A model generated the notes under the pieces. It was given only the letters and a program-made list of their open reading frames with translations. It was not told where the DNA came from and made no database searches. A stretch of 64,000 nt of DNA from a bacterium. GTDB lineage: Bacteria; Zhuqueibacterota; Zhuqueibacteria; Zhuqueibacterales; Zhuqueibacteraceae. The stretch covers positions 553,693 through 617,692 of the forward strand of contig JAKLJX010000001.1 in NCBI GenBank assembly GCA_023150945.1, written 5' to 3'. This document shows, piece by piece, positions 53,296 through 63,024 of the stretch (positions are counted from its first letter, which is position 1; each line of letters opens with the position of its first letter). Made by a program: the position numbers and the translations under genes.

Positions 53296-53978
53296 GCACA
53301 GCGCCGGCAGAAATCATCGTGCGCAACACGCAGCCGCAGGACTTCAACGGCATCATTGCCATGAGCCGCGCGGTTTACACCGCGAGCATGCCGTGGTCCG
53401 CGACACAACTCAGTTCGCATTTGCAGGTGTTCCCCGAGGGCCAGTTGGTGGCGGTGGAACGGGCCTCCGGCCGCGTAGTGGGCATGGCCGCCAGCTTGAT
53501 CGTGTTGTGGAACGATTATGACATGCACACGAGCTGGCGGGACTTCACCGACCACGGCATGTTCACGAATCATGATCCCGCCAACGGTCGCACGTTGTAT
53601 GGCGCGGAAGTGATGGTGCATCCGAAGGTGCAGGGCCACGGCGTCGGCAAGAGGCTGTACCAGGCGCGGCGCGAGTTGGTCGAACGCCTGGGCTTGCTGC
53701 GTATTCGCGCCGGGGCGCGGCTGCGCGGGTATCATCGCTATGCCGATCGCATGGGGCCGGAAGAGTATGTGGTCAAGGTCGTGCAAGGCGAGCTGGGCGA
53801 CCCCACGCTGTCGTTCCAGCTCAAGCAGGGCTTTTGTGTGCTGGCGGTGGTGGAGGGCTACTTGCGCCACGATCCCGAGAGCCTCGGCCATGCCGCGGTG
53901 ATCGAATGGATCAATGCGGCGGTGGCGAGACCAGAGGATTATGCCGGGCGCGATGTCCGTTTGGCGGGTGGAACTTGA
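53292..53978 (+). CDS. GNAT-family acetyltransferase (partner of the nitrilase)
   Basis: A 228-residue acetyltransferase with the acetyl-CoA-binding block VMVHPKVQGHGVGKRLYQARRE (Q/R-x-x-G-x-G/A-type loop at GHGVGK). Its N-terminal part (IIVRNTQPQDFNGIIAM) and the DPTLSFQLKQGF element match the GNAT domain found fused in front of YhcX-like nitrilases. Its ATG overlaps the nitrilase stop, so translation is coupled. It may acetylate the amine made or used by the nitrilase; this is inference. It ends 1 nt before the stop of the convergent CNNM gene. Confidence 0.85.
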   Translation: MSTAPAEIIVRNTQPQDFNGIIAMSRAVYTASMPWSATQLSSHLQVFPEGQLVAVERASGRVVGMAASLIVLWNDYDMHTSWRDFTDHGMFTNHDPANGRTLYGAEVMVHPKVQGHGVGKRLYQARRELVERLGLLRIRAGARLRGYHRYADRMGPEEYVVKVVQGELGDPTLSFQLKQGFCVLAVVEGYLRHDPESLGHAAVIEWINAAVARPEDYAGRDVRLAGGT

Positions 53979-53979
53979 T

Positions 53980-55215
53980 TCAATTCTCCGGCGCACAAAC
54001 TTCCACTTTGGCCTGGTGCACTTTGCCGCGCCGCACCCGCTGAATCGTGAACCGGAGCGGGCCGAGCGCCTGCACATAGCCGGGACAAAGCGTCTGCGCC
54101 GTGGTCGCTGCAAACCACTGCGCCAGCGTTTGGGAGAGAACCGTTTCGCTGCCCGCCACGCCAACCTTTTCTGCGATCAACTTCATGCTGACGTCTCCGC
54201 CGGCTTTCCAGCTTTGCGCGCCAACTTGGACGATCTCCGTCGAACTCAAATCGAATTCGTCTTCAATGTCGCCCACGATTTCCTCGACCACGTCTTCCAA
54301 CGTGACCATGCCGATGACCCGGCCCGCGGTATTCTTCACCAGCGCCAAATGATGGCGCTTGGCAATAAAAAGCTTCAACATGGTGTTGAGGTTGGCGTCG
54401 GCCCGCACATGCAAAATCGGGCGAATGAGCGCTTCCAGTTTCAGCGCTTTGAAATCGAACGCAAACGTTGCCATTTCCTTGAAGTTGATATAGCCGATAA
54501 TGTCGTCGACGGAATCGGTCTCGCTGATCGGATAGCGCGTGTGGAAGTTGTTGTTGGCAATCTCAAAATTGGCCTCGACCGGCAGGTTGGCGCGCAAGCA
54601 CACGATCCACTCCCGTGGAATCATCACGGCCTGCACTTTCGTTTCGTGAAATTTGACGGCATTGAGAATGATGTTTTCCTGCTCGGCTTCGATGAGGTTG
54701 CTGGTTTTGGCAACACGCGCCAGCGTTTGCAGGTCGGCAATGCTCAGGCCGGTTTCTTCGCCCTTGCCTTTCAACAACCGGGAGACGAATTCGGTGAGAA
54801 AAATAATGGGCTGCAGGACCGTCATGCTGAAGCGCAACACCGGCGCGATGGCCGGCGCCAGCCGTTCATTGAAAGTTACACCCAGCACTTTGGGAATGAT
54901 CTCGGTGCCGAACAAGATGATAAAAGTGAAAACAGTGGAGAACAGCCACAGCCACTTGTCCCCATAGATTTCGTCGAAAGCGCCGCCCGCAATCGTTGCG
55001 CCGCCGGTGTGCGCCACGGTGTTGAGAATGAGAATCGCCGCGATCGGCCGGCCGACATTCTGCTTCATCGCCAGCCAGGATGAAGCGAACGGGCGGCCCT
55101 GTTGCTTCAAGGTCTCGAGACGGATGGGATTCAAACTCAACAGCACGGCCTCTGCCAACGAACAGAGAAAAGAAACCACGACGGCGATCAGACTGCTTGC
55201 CAGAAAGAGGATCAT
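53980..55215 (-). CDS. CNNM/CorC-family membrane protein with CBS pair, second copy
   Basis: A 411-residue protein: DUF21 membrane domain (LIAVVVSFLCSLAEAVLLSLNPIRLE, IGRPIAAILILNTVAHTGGA), CBS pair (about 200-320; VMIPREWIVCLRANLPV, HHLALVKNTAGRVIGMVTLEDVVEEIVGDI) and a CorC/HlyC-like C-terminal part. It is only moderately similar in layout to the protein at 30731-32047. It probably transports or regulates divalent cations. ATG 55215 opens the first helix; upstream in-frame codons give a basic prefix without membrane potential. AAAGG lies 11 nt upstream. Convergent with the GNAT gene; the two stop codons are 1 nt apart. Confidence 0.85.
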   Translation of the reverse strand: MILFLASSLIAVVVSFLCSLAEAVLLSLNPIRLETLKQQGRPFASSWLAMKQNVGRPIAAILILNTVAHTGGATIAGGAFDEIYGDKWLWLFSTVFTFIILFGTEIIPKVLGVTFNERLAPAIAPVLRFSMTVLQPIIFLTEFVSRLLKGKGEETGLSIADLQTLARVAKTSNLIEAEQENIILNAVKFHETKVQAVMIPREWIVCLRANLPVEANFEIANNNFHTRYPISETDSVDDIIGYINFKEMATFAFDFKALKLEALIRPILHVRADANLNTMLKLFIAKRHHLALVKNTAGRVIGMVTLEDVVEEIVGDIEDEFDLSSTEIVQVGAQSWKAGGDVSMKLIAEKVGVAGSETVLSQTLAQWFAATTAQTLCPGYVQALGPLRFTIQRVRRGKVHQAKVEVCAPEN

Positions 55216-55488
55216 AAGATCACGTGCCTTTGTTTTGTCCAGCGGAATCGTTGGCGAAGCGACGGCCGGCTGCAAGCGTGGACCCGCTGACTCGGAGGGG
55301 AAGGAAAAGACATTGCGCTCAACCACTCGGCGGGATTGGCGCAATTGCCACCGTACGCTCCGCTCGGCAGCCGGACGGTGCAACCGCAGGTAACCTGGCC
55401 GGGCCGCCGCGCAAGGAACATCCCAAATCTTCCCGACTTTTGCAACAGAGCAATTGCCCGTTCACCCACAAACGATACAGGTGAAGAA

Positions 55489-56745
55489 ATGCCACGGTTG
55501 AAGCTTCAGCTCCACACCAAAATCTTGCTGGGATTCGTTCTTGGAATACTGGCGGGGTTGCTTGCCGGCCAATTCGGGCTGGCTGCGTTCTTCAACAGTT
55601 ATGTCAAACCGTTGGGCACGGCGTTCATCCGTCTCATCAGCATGGTCGTCGTGCCGCTGGTGTTCGCCTCCTTGCTGGTGGGCACCGGCACGCTTTCCGA
55701 CGTGCGCCGGCTGGGCCGCATCGGCCTCAAGACCTTTGCCTATTATCTGTTCACGACTGCGGTGGCCATCACGCTGGGCTTGGTACTCGCCAGTCTTTTC
55801 AAGCCGGGACACGGCCTGACCGCCGCATCCAAGGAACAACTGCTCGCCAGCTTTCAAGCCGAGGCCAGCGGCCGCATCGAGCAGGCATTGCAGCAGCCCA
55901 GCACCGTCGAGATTCTGCTGGACATCATTCCCACCAACCCGATGCGTGCGCTGGTGGAAGCGGAAATGCTGCAAGTCATCTTCTTTGCGCTTCTCTTCGG
56001 CGTCGTACTCACCATGCTGCCGCAGGAGAAATCCCGGCCGGTTCTGAAATTCTTCGACGGCGTCAACGAAGCCATGCTCAAGCTGGTGATGTTGATCATG
56101 GCTATCGCGCCCTACGGCGTATTTGCGTTGATCGCGGCGCTGACCGCGGAATTCGGCTTGAGCATTCTCGGCACGCTGGCAAAATACGCGCTGGTCGTGG
56201 TGTTGGGCCTCATCATTCATGCGAGCCTCACATATCCCGCCCTGCTCAAGATTTTCACGCGCCTGTCCTTGCGCAAATTTTTCGGCGGCATCCGGCCGGC
56301 GCAGCTCATCGCCTTCAGCTCCAGCTCGAGTTCCGCAACGCTGCCGGTGACCATGGAATGCGTGGAGGAGAATCTCGGTGTTTCCAAAGCCGTCGCCGGA
56401 TTCGTGCTGCCGCTGGGCGCGACCATCAACATGGACGGCACGGCATTGTACCAGGGCGTGGCAGCGGTTTTCATTGCGCAAGTTTACGGCCTCGAACTCT
56501 CTCTGGCGCAGCAAGCTCTGGTGGTGTTGACTGCGACGCTGGCCTCGATCGGCGCCGCCGGCGTTCCCGGCGTGGGCATGATCACGCTGGCGCTGGTCTT
56601 GAAAACCATTGGTGTGCCGCTCGAGGGCATCGCGCTGATCCTGGGCGTTGACCGCCTGCTCGACATGTGCCGCACCGTCGTCAACGTCACCGGCGATGCC
56701 TCGTGCGCGGCGGTGGTGGCTGCCACCGAGGGCGAGGCGGCCTGA
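55489..56745 (+). CDS. Dicarboxylate/amino-acid:cation symporter (DAACS family)
   Basis: A 418-residue protein with eight helices and two re-entrant loops. Hallmarks: FIRLISMVVVPLVFASLLVG, the serine-rich re-entrant loop SSSSSATLPVTMECVEENLG, the NMDGTALYQG motif of helix 7 and the last helix AALNVTGDA-type VNVTGDASCAAVVA. It takes up glutamate/aspartate or C4-dicarboxylates with Na+ or H+. AGGTGAAGA 2 nt before ATG 55489 supports the start. It is divergent from the CNNM gene across 273 nt with no clear promoter pair; 810 nt of duplicated non-coding DNA follow it. Confidence 0.92.
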   Translation: MPRLKLQLHTKILLGFVLGILAGLLAGQFGLAAFFNSYVKPLGTAFIRLISMVVVPLVFASLLVGTGTLSDVRRLGRIGLKTFAYYLFTTAVAITLGLVLASLFKPGHGLTAASKEQLLASFQAEASGRIEQALQQPSTVEILLDIIPTNPMRALVEAEMLQVIFFALLFGVVLTMLPQEKSRPVLKFFDGVNEAMLKLVMLIMAIAPYGVFALIAALTAEFGLSILGTLAKYALVVVLGLIIHASLTYPALLKIFTRLSLRKFFGGIRPAQLIAFSSSSSSATLPVTMECVEENLGVSKAVAGFVLPLGATINMDGTALYQGVAAVFIAQVYGLELSLAQQALVVLTATLASIGAAGVPGVGMITLALVLKTIGVPLEGIALILGVDRLLDMCRTVVNVTGDASCAAVVAATEGEAA

Positions 56746-56973
56746 AGCGCCCCGCTTCGCTTTTCCGGCGGACAATTGCTGACCAATCATTTGTTGGCAG
56801 CATTCATGAAGGACGGAAATCAAGTTCCACTCTGCGAGCCGTTGCGACAGTGCCTGAAAGTTTTGCATTTTGCAGAGAACGGGCGTGTAACTGACCATAC
56901 CGGATTTCAGGCAGGCTGAAACCTGAAGCCCGCGGGCAGCCATAAGCCCGATTCGGACACTGTGACCTCGCAC
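56746..56973. other. Intergenic DNA before the duplication
   Basis: About 230 bases with no gene or repeat that I recognise; the remainder of the intergenic space is taken by the tandem duplication. Confidence 0.4.
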
Positions 56974-57636
56974 GAGGCATCCACCGCAGTCATCCAGTAA
57001 GGATCTTGTGAAGATTCGGGCACACTCCCGTATCATTCACCTCAAAAGCTCACCGCCGAGACGCTAAGAACGCAGTGAAGGCTCTTTTGATGTGGCAGCT
57101 CTGCGCTCTCCGCGTTTCCGCAGTTCAAATGTTTGCTTTGTGGTCAAGCATCTTTCAGAATTGGTCAAAGTCTGAAAAGCTCATCGCCATAATGTTGTGG
57201 CAACCGTTGCGACGGGAAATCAACATGAATGATCAGGCACACGACGCTTCGCTGTCTTCGCCGCTTTGTTCGAGTTGCGACTTCGTGAACCCCGCCGGCT
57301 TCAATGAGGTGTCCACCACTGTCATCCAGTAAGGATCTTGTGGAGATTTGGGCACACTGCCGTGACATTAACCTCAAAAGTTCACCGCCGAGACGCTGAG
57401 AACGCAGAGAGAGGCTTTTTGATGTAGCAACTCTGCCCTTTCTGCGCCTCCGCGGTGCAAGCGTTTGCTTTGTGGTCAAGAATCATTCAGAATCAGTCAA
57501 AGCTTGAAGAGTTCATCGCCACAATGTCGTGGCAACCGTTGCGACGGGAAATCAACATGAATGATCAGGCACTCGACGCTTCGCTGTCTTCGCCGCTTTG
57601 TTCGAGTTGCGGCTTCGTGAACCCCGCCGGCTTCAA
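56974..57636 (+). repeat. 332-bp tandem duplication of the cyclase gene's 5' region
   Basis: Two copies, 56974-57305 and 57306-57636, aligned with an exact period of 332 and many point differences. Each copy holds GATGACTGCGG/CATCCAGTAAGGATCTTGTG, an imperfect inverted repeat (CACCGCCGAGACGC..., later CGCCTCCGCGGTG) resembling the widespread 'accgcggagacgcagag' type of dispersed palindromic repeat, and then the first 27 codons of the cyclase gene (ATG at 57225 and 57557). Confidence 0.9.
57225..57332 (+). pseudogene. Truncated duplicate of the cyclase gene's start
   Basis: A 35-codon frame that begins MNDQAHDASLSSPLCSSC, the same as the true cyclase gene except for few changes, and then runs into the second repeat copy and stops. 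It lost the second half of the zinc ribbon and everything after. It is a by-product of the tandem duplication; it could be translated as a short peptide or act as a decoy leader, but there is no evidence for either. Confidence 0.7.
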
Positions 57637-60600
57637 CTTTTGCGGCAAGTGCGGCACACGCCTTGGCGCCGGCGTTACGCCACCACCGCCTGCCGGTGAC
57701 AACTTGCGCGCCGCGATGCCCGCGGAGGCGTCCGGCCCGCGTCTTGAAGATGGCCGCGCGGAACGCCGCCAACTCACTGTGTTGTTCTGCGATTTGGTGG
57801 GCTCCACCCAACTCTCCAGCCAACTCGATCCCGAGGATTTGCGCGACCTCATCCGCGATTACCAGCACACCAGCGCCGAAGTGATCGTCGCACAGCAGGG
57901 CCACATCGCACAATACCTCGGCGACGGCTTGCTGGTGTATTTCGGCTATCCGCAGGCGCACGAAAACGACGCCGAATGCGCGGTGCGCGCCGGGCTGGGC
58001 CTGGTGGCGGCGATCGCGCATTTGCACGAACGCTGGCAGCACCGGCTGCGCGTGCCGCTGGCGGTGCGGATCGGCATTCACACCGGACCCGTCGTGGTCG
58101 GTGCCATCGGCGGCGGCGGCCGCTTTGAACAACTGGCGCTGGGGCAAACGCCCAATCTTGCCGCCCGCCTGCAAAGCTTGGCGCAACCCAACGCGGTCTT
58201 GTTGAGCGAAATCACCTATAAGCTGGTGCAGGATCATTTCGAATGCCGCGACTTCGGCTCGCATCTGCTCAAGGGCGTGGCGCAGCCGGTGCACGTTTAT
58301 CAATTGCTCCAGGCGCATCCCCGCAAAGACCGGCTGCGTCGTGCCACCGCGCAGGAGCTGACGCCGTTGATCGGCAGATCCGAAGAGTTGGAACACTTGC
58401 TGGCGATTTGGCGGCGTGCTGGCAGCGGGTCAGGCCAGATCGTGCTGCTCAGCAGTGAAGCCGGCGTCGGCAAATCGCGCTTGCTGCATGCACTGCAAGA
58501 ACGGCTGGCCGGCGCGCCGCACCGCGTGCTGAAGGGCCGCTGCTCTTCCTTCGATCAGGAACGGGCGCTGCATCCGATCAGCGAGATGTTGGAACACCTG
58601 TTTGACCTCGAGCGGGAGGAAATGGGCGCGCCACGCTGGGCGGAGGTGGAAGCGCGGCTGGGCCGCTATGGCATTGCACTGGCAGAGGTGCAGCCGCTGT
58701 TTGCCAGCCTGCCGGCCGCGGCACCGGTTGCGATCGAAGCATTGTCCTTTGCGCAGCCGCCGGGGTCGAAGCCGAAGCCCCATCGGGCGGTGCTGCAGTT
58801 GCTGCAAGCCCTGGCCAGCGAACAGCCGCTGTTTCTGCTTCTGGAAGATTTGCATTGGGCGGATGCGGCAACGCTGGAGCTGCTCGAGTTGCTCACCGAG
58901 CAGATCGCCTCCTCCGCGATCATGGCCTGTTTCACTTTTCGGCCGCAATTCCATCCGCCCTGGCCGCGGTGGGATCATCTGCACGCGCTCGCCCTGCTGC
59001 CGTTCTCTCCCGAGCAAACCGCAGCAATGATTACCGCTGTCGCCGGCGGCAAATCGCTGCCGCCGGAAATGCTGCAGCAGCTCGTGGCCAAAACCGATGG
59101 CGTGCCGCTCTTCATCGAAGAACTCACCAAGATGGTGCTGGAGTCCGGCTTGCTCAGCGAGCAGGAGGATCGCTTCGAGCTGGCCGGGCCGCTGCCGCCG
59201 CTGGCGATTCCCGCCACGCTGCAGGACTCGCTGATGGCCCGCCTCGATCGTCTGGCGACGGTGAAGGAAGTGGCGCAGCTTGGCGCGGTCATCGGCCGGG
59301 AATTCAGTTATGAGCTGCTGTTGCAGGTGTCGCAGCTCGAGGCCGCCACGCTGCAACGCGAGCTGGCACGCTTGGTCGAGGCCGGTTTGCTGCAGCAGCA
59401 AGGCAGCCCGCCGTCGGCAAAGTACGTGTTCAAGCATGCGCTCATTCAGGACACCGCCTACCAGGCGCTGTTGCGCAGCACGCGGCAGGTTTATCACGGC
59501 CGCATTGCGCAAGTGCTGGCCGAGCAGTTTCCCCGCATTGCCGAGGCCAAGCCCGAGTTGATCGCCTATCACTACACCGCGGCGAAACGCACCGCACCGG
59601 CAGTCAACTATTGGTATCAAGCCGGACAGCGAGCGAGCCGGCGCACTGCCCACGAGGAGGCCGTTCGCCATTACAACAAAGCCCTGGAGTTGGTGCGGGA
59701 ACTGCCGGCCGGTGAGGCGGTGATTCAGCAGGAATTGGAAATCTTGATTGCGCTGGCCGCGGCGTTGATCATCACTTCGGGCTACGCCGCCGCCGAGGTC
59801 GAGCGCCTCTATGCCCGTGCGCGCGCGCTGACTGCGCCGCTCCAACATCATGCCCATCTCTATCCCGCGCTGCTGGGGCTTTCGAAATTCTACTTGCTGC
59901 GCGGAGATTTCCAACAGGCACTCGAGTTGGGCGAACAGGCCCTGCGTCTCGCCAACGAAGTGCAGGAGGCGGCACTGCAGGTGGAGTCACATTTTTTGGT
60001 GGGAACGGCGTTGTTTCATCTCGGCGAGCTCAAGCCGGCGGCCGCCGCCCTGGAGAACGGCATTGCGCTGTATCAGGTGCCGCAGCACCGCTCGATGATC
60101 ACCCGCTTTGGCCATGACTCGGGCGTGTCCTGCTTGTGCTATCTGGCGCGCATTCGCTGGTTTCAAGGTTATCCCGATCAGGCGTTGCGGCGCAGCATGG
60201 AAGCGTTGAGCCTGGCGCGCGAGCTGGCGCATCCCTTCAGTCTGGCCATGGCGCTGGCCTTTGCCGCTTTGATCAGCCAGCTCCGCCAGGAGGTGCTCGC
60301 GACCTGCAAGCTGGCGGAGGAAGGCATCGCGGTGAGCCGCGCGCAGCACTATGCCTTCTATTTGGCGATGGCAAAAGTGCTGCACGGATGGGCGCGCGTC
60401 GAGTTGCATCAGGAGGAGAGCTATCTTGCCGAAATCGAAGAGGGCTTGCGCGTTTGGCGCGCAACCGGCACGCAGTTGTTCCGGCCGCATTTGCTCGCGC
60501 TGCTGGCGGAAGCGTACGCCACCGTCAAGCGCGCCGCCGAGGGCCTGCAGGTGTTGCATGAAGCGCTGGGCGCCGCGCAAATGAGCGGCAAGCGCTTTTA

Positions 60601-60871
60601 TCAAGCGGAATTGTATCGGCTGCAGGGGATTTTGCTCATGCAACTCGGCGCCTCGCGTGAGGAGGTGGAGCGCAGCCTGCGCCAGGCGCTGGCGCTTGCC
60701 CGCGACCGGCAGGCCAAATCATTGGAGCTGCGCGCGGCGATCAGCCTGTGTTCCTATCAGGAGAATGATCCGGAATCCCGCGCCCTTCTGCGCGAAATCT
60801 GCGGCTGGTTCAGCGAAGGCCACGATACTTTGGATTTGCAGCTTGCCGCGGCCATGCTCAATCGCGCTTGA
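57557..60871 (+). CDS. Zinc-ribbon + class III cyclase + AAA/STAND ATPase + TPR regulator
   Basis: A 1104-residue regulator. A zinc ribbon (CSSCG...CGKCG, 15-33) comes first, then a class III cyclase domain (about 70-250): metal Asp79 in CDLVGST and Asp123 in YLGDG. The substrate-defining Lys before 'xxGD' is replaced (AQYLGDG) and the later block is ALGQTPNLAARLQ, typical of this subfamily. It is uncertain whether this class makes cAMP. An ATPase of the MalT/STAND type follows (Walker A GVGKS near 303-307; Walker B LFLLLEDLHWAD near 425-436), then a long C-terminal TPR-like region (about 660-1100). Proteins of this plan are common in FCB and other bacteria; inputs and outputs are not known. 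The start was taken at ATG 57557, the point of homology with the copy at 57225; an in-frame start at 57455 is possible. Confidence 0.85.
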   Translation: MNDQALDASLSSPLCSSCGFVNPAGFNFCGKCGTRLGAGVTPPPPAGDNLRAAMPAEASGPRLEDGRAERRQLTVLFCDLVGSTQLSSQLDPEDLRDLIRDYQHTSAEVIVAQQGHIAQYLGDGLLVYFGYPQAHENDAECAVRAGLGLVAAIAHLHERWQHRLRVPLAVRIGIHTGPVVVGAIGGGGRFEQLALGQTPNLAARLQSLAQPNAVLLSEITYKLVQDHFECRDFGSHLLKGVAQPVHVYQLLQAHPRKDRLRRATAQELTPLIGRSEELEHLLAIWRRAGSGSGQIVLLSSEAGVGKSRLLHALQERLAGAPHRVLKGRCSSFDQERALHPISEMLEHLFDLEREEMGAPRWAEVEARLGRYGIALAEVQPLFASLPAAAPVAIEALSFAQPPGSKPKPHRAVLQLLQALASEQPLFLLLEDLHWADAATLELLELLTEQIASSAIMACFTFRPQFHPPWPRWDHLHALALLPFSPEQTAAMITAVAGGKSLPPEMLQQLVAKTDGVPLFIEELTKMVLESGLLSEQEDRFELAGPLPPLAIPATLQDSLMARLDRLATVKEVAQLGAVIGREFSYELLLQVSQLEAATLQRELARLVEAGLLQQQGSPPSAKYVFKHALIQDTAYQALLRSTRQVYHGRIAQVLAEQFPRIAEAKPELIAYHYTAAKRTAPAVNYWYQAGQRASRRTAHEEAVRHYNKALELVRELPAGEAVIQQELEILIALAAALIITSGYAAAEVERLYARARALTAPLQHHAHLYPALLGLSKFYLLRGDFQQALELGEQALRLANEVQEAALQVESHFLVGTALFHLGELKPAAAALENGIALYQVPQHRSMITRFGHDSGVSCLCYLARIRWFQGYPDQALRRSMEALSLARELAHPFSLAMALAFAALISQLRQEVLATCKLAEEGIAVSRAQHYAFYLAMAKVLHGWARVELHQEESYLAEIEEGLRVWRATGTQLFRPHLLALLAEAYATVKRAAEGLQVLHEALGAAQMSGKRFYQAELYRLQGILLMQLGASREEVERSLRQALALARDRQAKSLELRAAISLCSYQENDPESRALLREICGWFSEGHDTLDLQLAAAMLNRA

Positions 60872-60997
60872 GGCCGGCGGTTGGACGCAATGGCGGTGTC
60901 ACCCGCTGCAGGTACGGCCCGCCAGCGTTTCGGGCCTGTTCTGCGACTGCGGGCATTGCCCGGCAATTTCCGCCACGCTCCGCGCGTGGGCGGGAGT

Positions 60998-62995
60998 TCA
61001 CGCAGTCTGGCGTGCGGGCGGATCGAGCAGCGACGTCGCCCGGTCCAATTCGCGATGCGTGCCCATTATCACCAGCAAATCGTTGGCGGCCAGCACGAAG
61101 TCGGCAGCGGGATTCGCATGGGACTGATGATCGCGCACGATTGCGATGACGGTGGCCCCGGTTTGATTGCGCATATCGAGCTGTGCCAGGGTTTTGCCTA
61201 CGGCAGGGGAATTTTCCAGCAGCAGAAAATTCTCCACCACGTTGCCGGCCAGCAACTGCCGGAGCTTCTCCAGGGAGGCCGGTGGCAATTGCGGGCGGCG
61301 CAGCATCATCGCACCCTCCCGGCGAATGGTTTCAATATAGGCCTGAATGGCGTTCCGCGGCACATCGTACTCTGCCAGCACGCGGCCAAAAATTTCCGTG
61401 GCCGCCTCGAACTCCTCCGCGATGACCTGGTTGGCGCCCAGTTCATATAACTCTTCGACATAGGCCGCGAATTTGGTGCGCACGATGAGGTAAAGATCAC
61501 GACGATGCTGCCGGGCGATGGCGACGAGCCGGCGGCCCACCGCAATCTCATCGGTCGTAATCACCAGGATGCGGGCGGTGTCGAGATTGACCTGCCGCAA
61601 GATTTCCAGCCGGGTGGCATCCCCGAAGCAAATCGGCTCGCCGGTCGCCTGGGCATCGCGCACGGTTTGTGGATTCAATTCCAAAATGCAATAGGGAATG
61701 CTGCTGTCCTTCAGCACGCGCGCCAGGTAGCGGCCGTTCAAGCCGAAACCAACGATGATGGTGTGATCCTGCATCGCCGCCAGTTGCGGCGATGGCAGGT
61801 GCCCGCGTTCCCTGCCCAGCCTGCCATCCAGACCCTCGGGCATGTGCCGGGCGAAAGCCGGCGCGAGACTGATGAGCAGCGGCGTCGCCATCATGGTGGT
61901 CACGGCGACGGCGAGAAAGCCTTGGTACAAGTTGGCATCCAGCAAATCGTGCTGCACCCCCAGGCGCGCGAGCACAAACGAAAACTCGCCGATTTGCGCG
62001 ATCGCCATTCCCACCAGCAGCGCTGTGCGCGTCGAGGGAGAAAGCGCCCTGGCGGTGACGCCGGCGAGCAGCACCTTGCCGACGATGGTGCCGAGCACCA
62101 GCACGGCGAGCAGCCTGAGATGGGTGAAGGCAAACTTCAAATCGAGCAACATTCCCACCGAGATAAAGAAGAGACTGTTGAAGACATCCTTGAAGGGCAG
62201 GATTTCTGCAAAAACCTGATGGCCGTAGCGCGATTCCGAAATCGCCAAGCCCGCGATGAATGCGCCCAGGGCCAGCGACAGGCCGAGCGCGGAGGTCAAC
62301 CAGGCAGTGCCGATGCAGATGATCACGGCTCCCAGTACGAGGATTTCGCGCTCACGCACGCGCACGATTTGTTCCAACACCCGCGGCACGATGAACACCG
62401 CCAGAGTGAGAACCAGGGCAATGAGCAGCAGGGCCTTGCCGAACGAGATCAGCAGAGGGAGAAGCTGGAGGCCGCCTTCGCCGTGCAACAAGGGCGCCAT
62501 CAACATCATGGGCACCACCCACAGATCCTGAAAGAGCAAGATGCCCAGGATCATGCGGCCGTGGGGCGATTCCATTTCACCCCGGCTGGCGAGCACGCTC
62601 AGGACGATGGCAGTGCTGGAAAGTGCGAAGATTTGGCTGAGAAAGATGGCGTGCGGCGTGCGCAGGCCGCTGAGAGAGGCGAGGACAAAAGCAAACAGCG
62701 AGGTGGTGAGCATCTGCAATGAGCCGCCCAACAGCACCTGGCGTTTGATGCGGCGAAGCTCGGCGAGTGAAAACTCCAGGCCGATGGTGAAGAGCAGGAG
62801 CACGACCCCGATCTCCGCCAGCACTTCGATGTCATCCAGACGGGTGATAAGGTTCAGGCCATGCGGCCCGACCACGAATCCACAGAACAACAGGCCGGCG
62901 ATCGGCGGCAGGCGCAGTCGATGAAAGATCAACACCACAACGATGGCGCTGCAGAAGACGACAAACAGCTCGTGAAGCAAGGAGAAATCGTGCAC
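60998..62995 (-). CDS. KefB-like CPA2 K+/H+ antiporter with TrkA-N and TrkA-C domains
   Basis: A 665-residue protein. The first ~395 residues are a CPA2-type antiporter with about twelve helices (LPPIAGLLFCGFVVGPHGL, LLLFTIGLEFSLAELRRI, GRMILGILLFQDLWVVPMML, GMAIAQIGEFSFVLARLG). A TrkA-N (RCK) domain follows at about 425-545 (IIVGFGLNGRYLARVL; C-terminal CFGDATRLEILRQ), then a TrkA-C domain near the C-terminus. RCK domains gate such exchangers in response to nucleotides or glutathione adducts. GTG 62995 with AAGGGG 9 nt upstream is the likely start; the frame extends to 63295 without good starts. It lies 29 nt downstream of the glycosyltransferase gene, on the same strand. Confidence 0.88.
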   Translation of the reverse strand: MHDFSLLHELFVVFCSAIVVVLIFHRLRLPPIAGLLFCGFVVGPHGLNLITRLDDIEVLAEIGVVLLLFTIGLEFSLAELRRIKRQVLLGGSLQMLTTSLFAFVLASLSGLRTPHAIFLSQIFALSSTAIVLSVLASRGEMESPHGRMILGILLFQDLWVVPMMLMAPLLHGEGGLQLLPLLISFGKALLLIALVLTLAVFIVPRVLEQIVRVREREILVLGAVIICIGTAWLTSALGLSLALGAFIAGLAISESRYGHQVFAEILPFKDVFNSLFFISVGMLLDLKFAFTHLRLLAVLVLGTIVGKVLLAGVTARALSPSTRTALLVGMAIAQIGEFSFVLARLGVQHDLLDANLYQGFLAVAVTTMMATPLLISLAPAFARHMPEGLDGRLGRERGHLPSPQLAAMQDHTIIVGFGLNGRYLARVLKDSSIPYCILELNPQTVRDAQATGEPICFGDATRLEILRQVNLDTARILVITTDEIAVGRRLVAIARQHRRDLYLIVRTKFAAYVEELYELGANQVIAEEFEAATEIFGRVLAEYDVPRNAIQAYIETIRREGAMMLRRPQLPPASLEKLRQLLAGNVVENFLLLENSPAVGKTLAQLDMRNQTGATVIAIVRDHQSHANPAADFVLAANDLLVIMGTHRELDRATSLLDPPARQTA

Positions 62996-63024
62996 AGGGC
63001 CACACCCCTTGCGGGAATTCCGCC

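Noticed and set aside
55462-57036. A 524-codon minus-strand frame across the DAACS symporter gene
   Set aside because: Antisense to well-conserved transporter motifs; His/Gln-rich shadow.
58430-59914. A 494-codon minus-strand frame in the cyclase-ATPase gene
   Set aside because: Shadow of the TPR/ATPase coding strand with no recognisable protein features.
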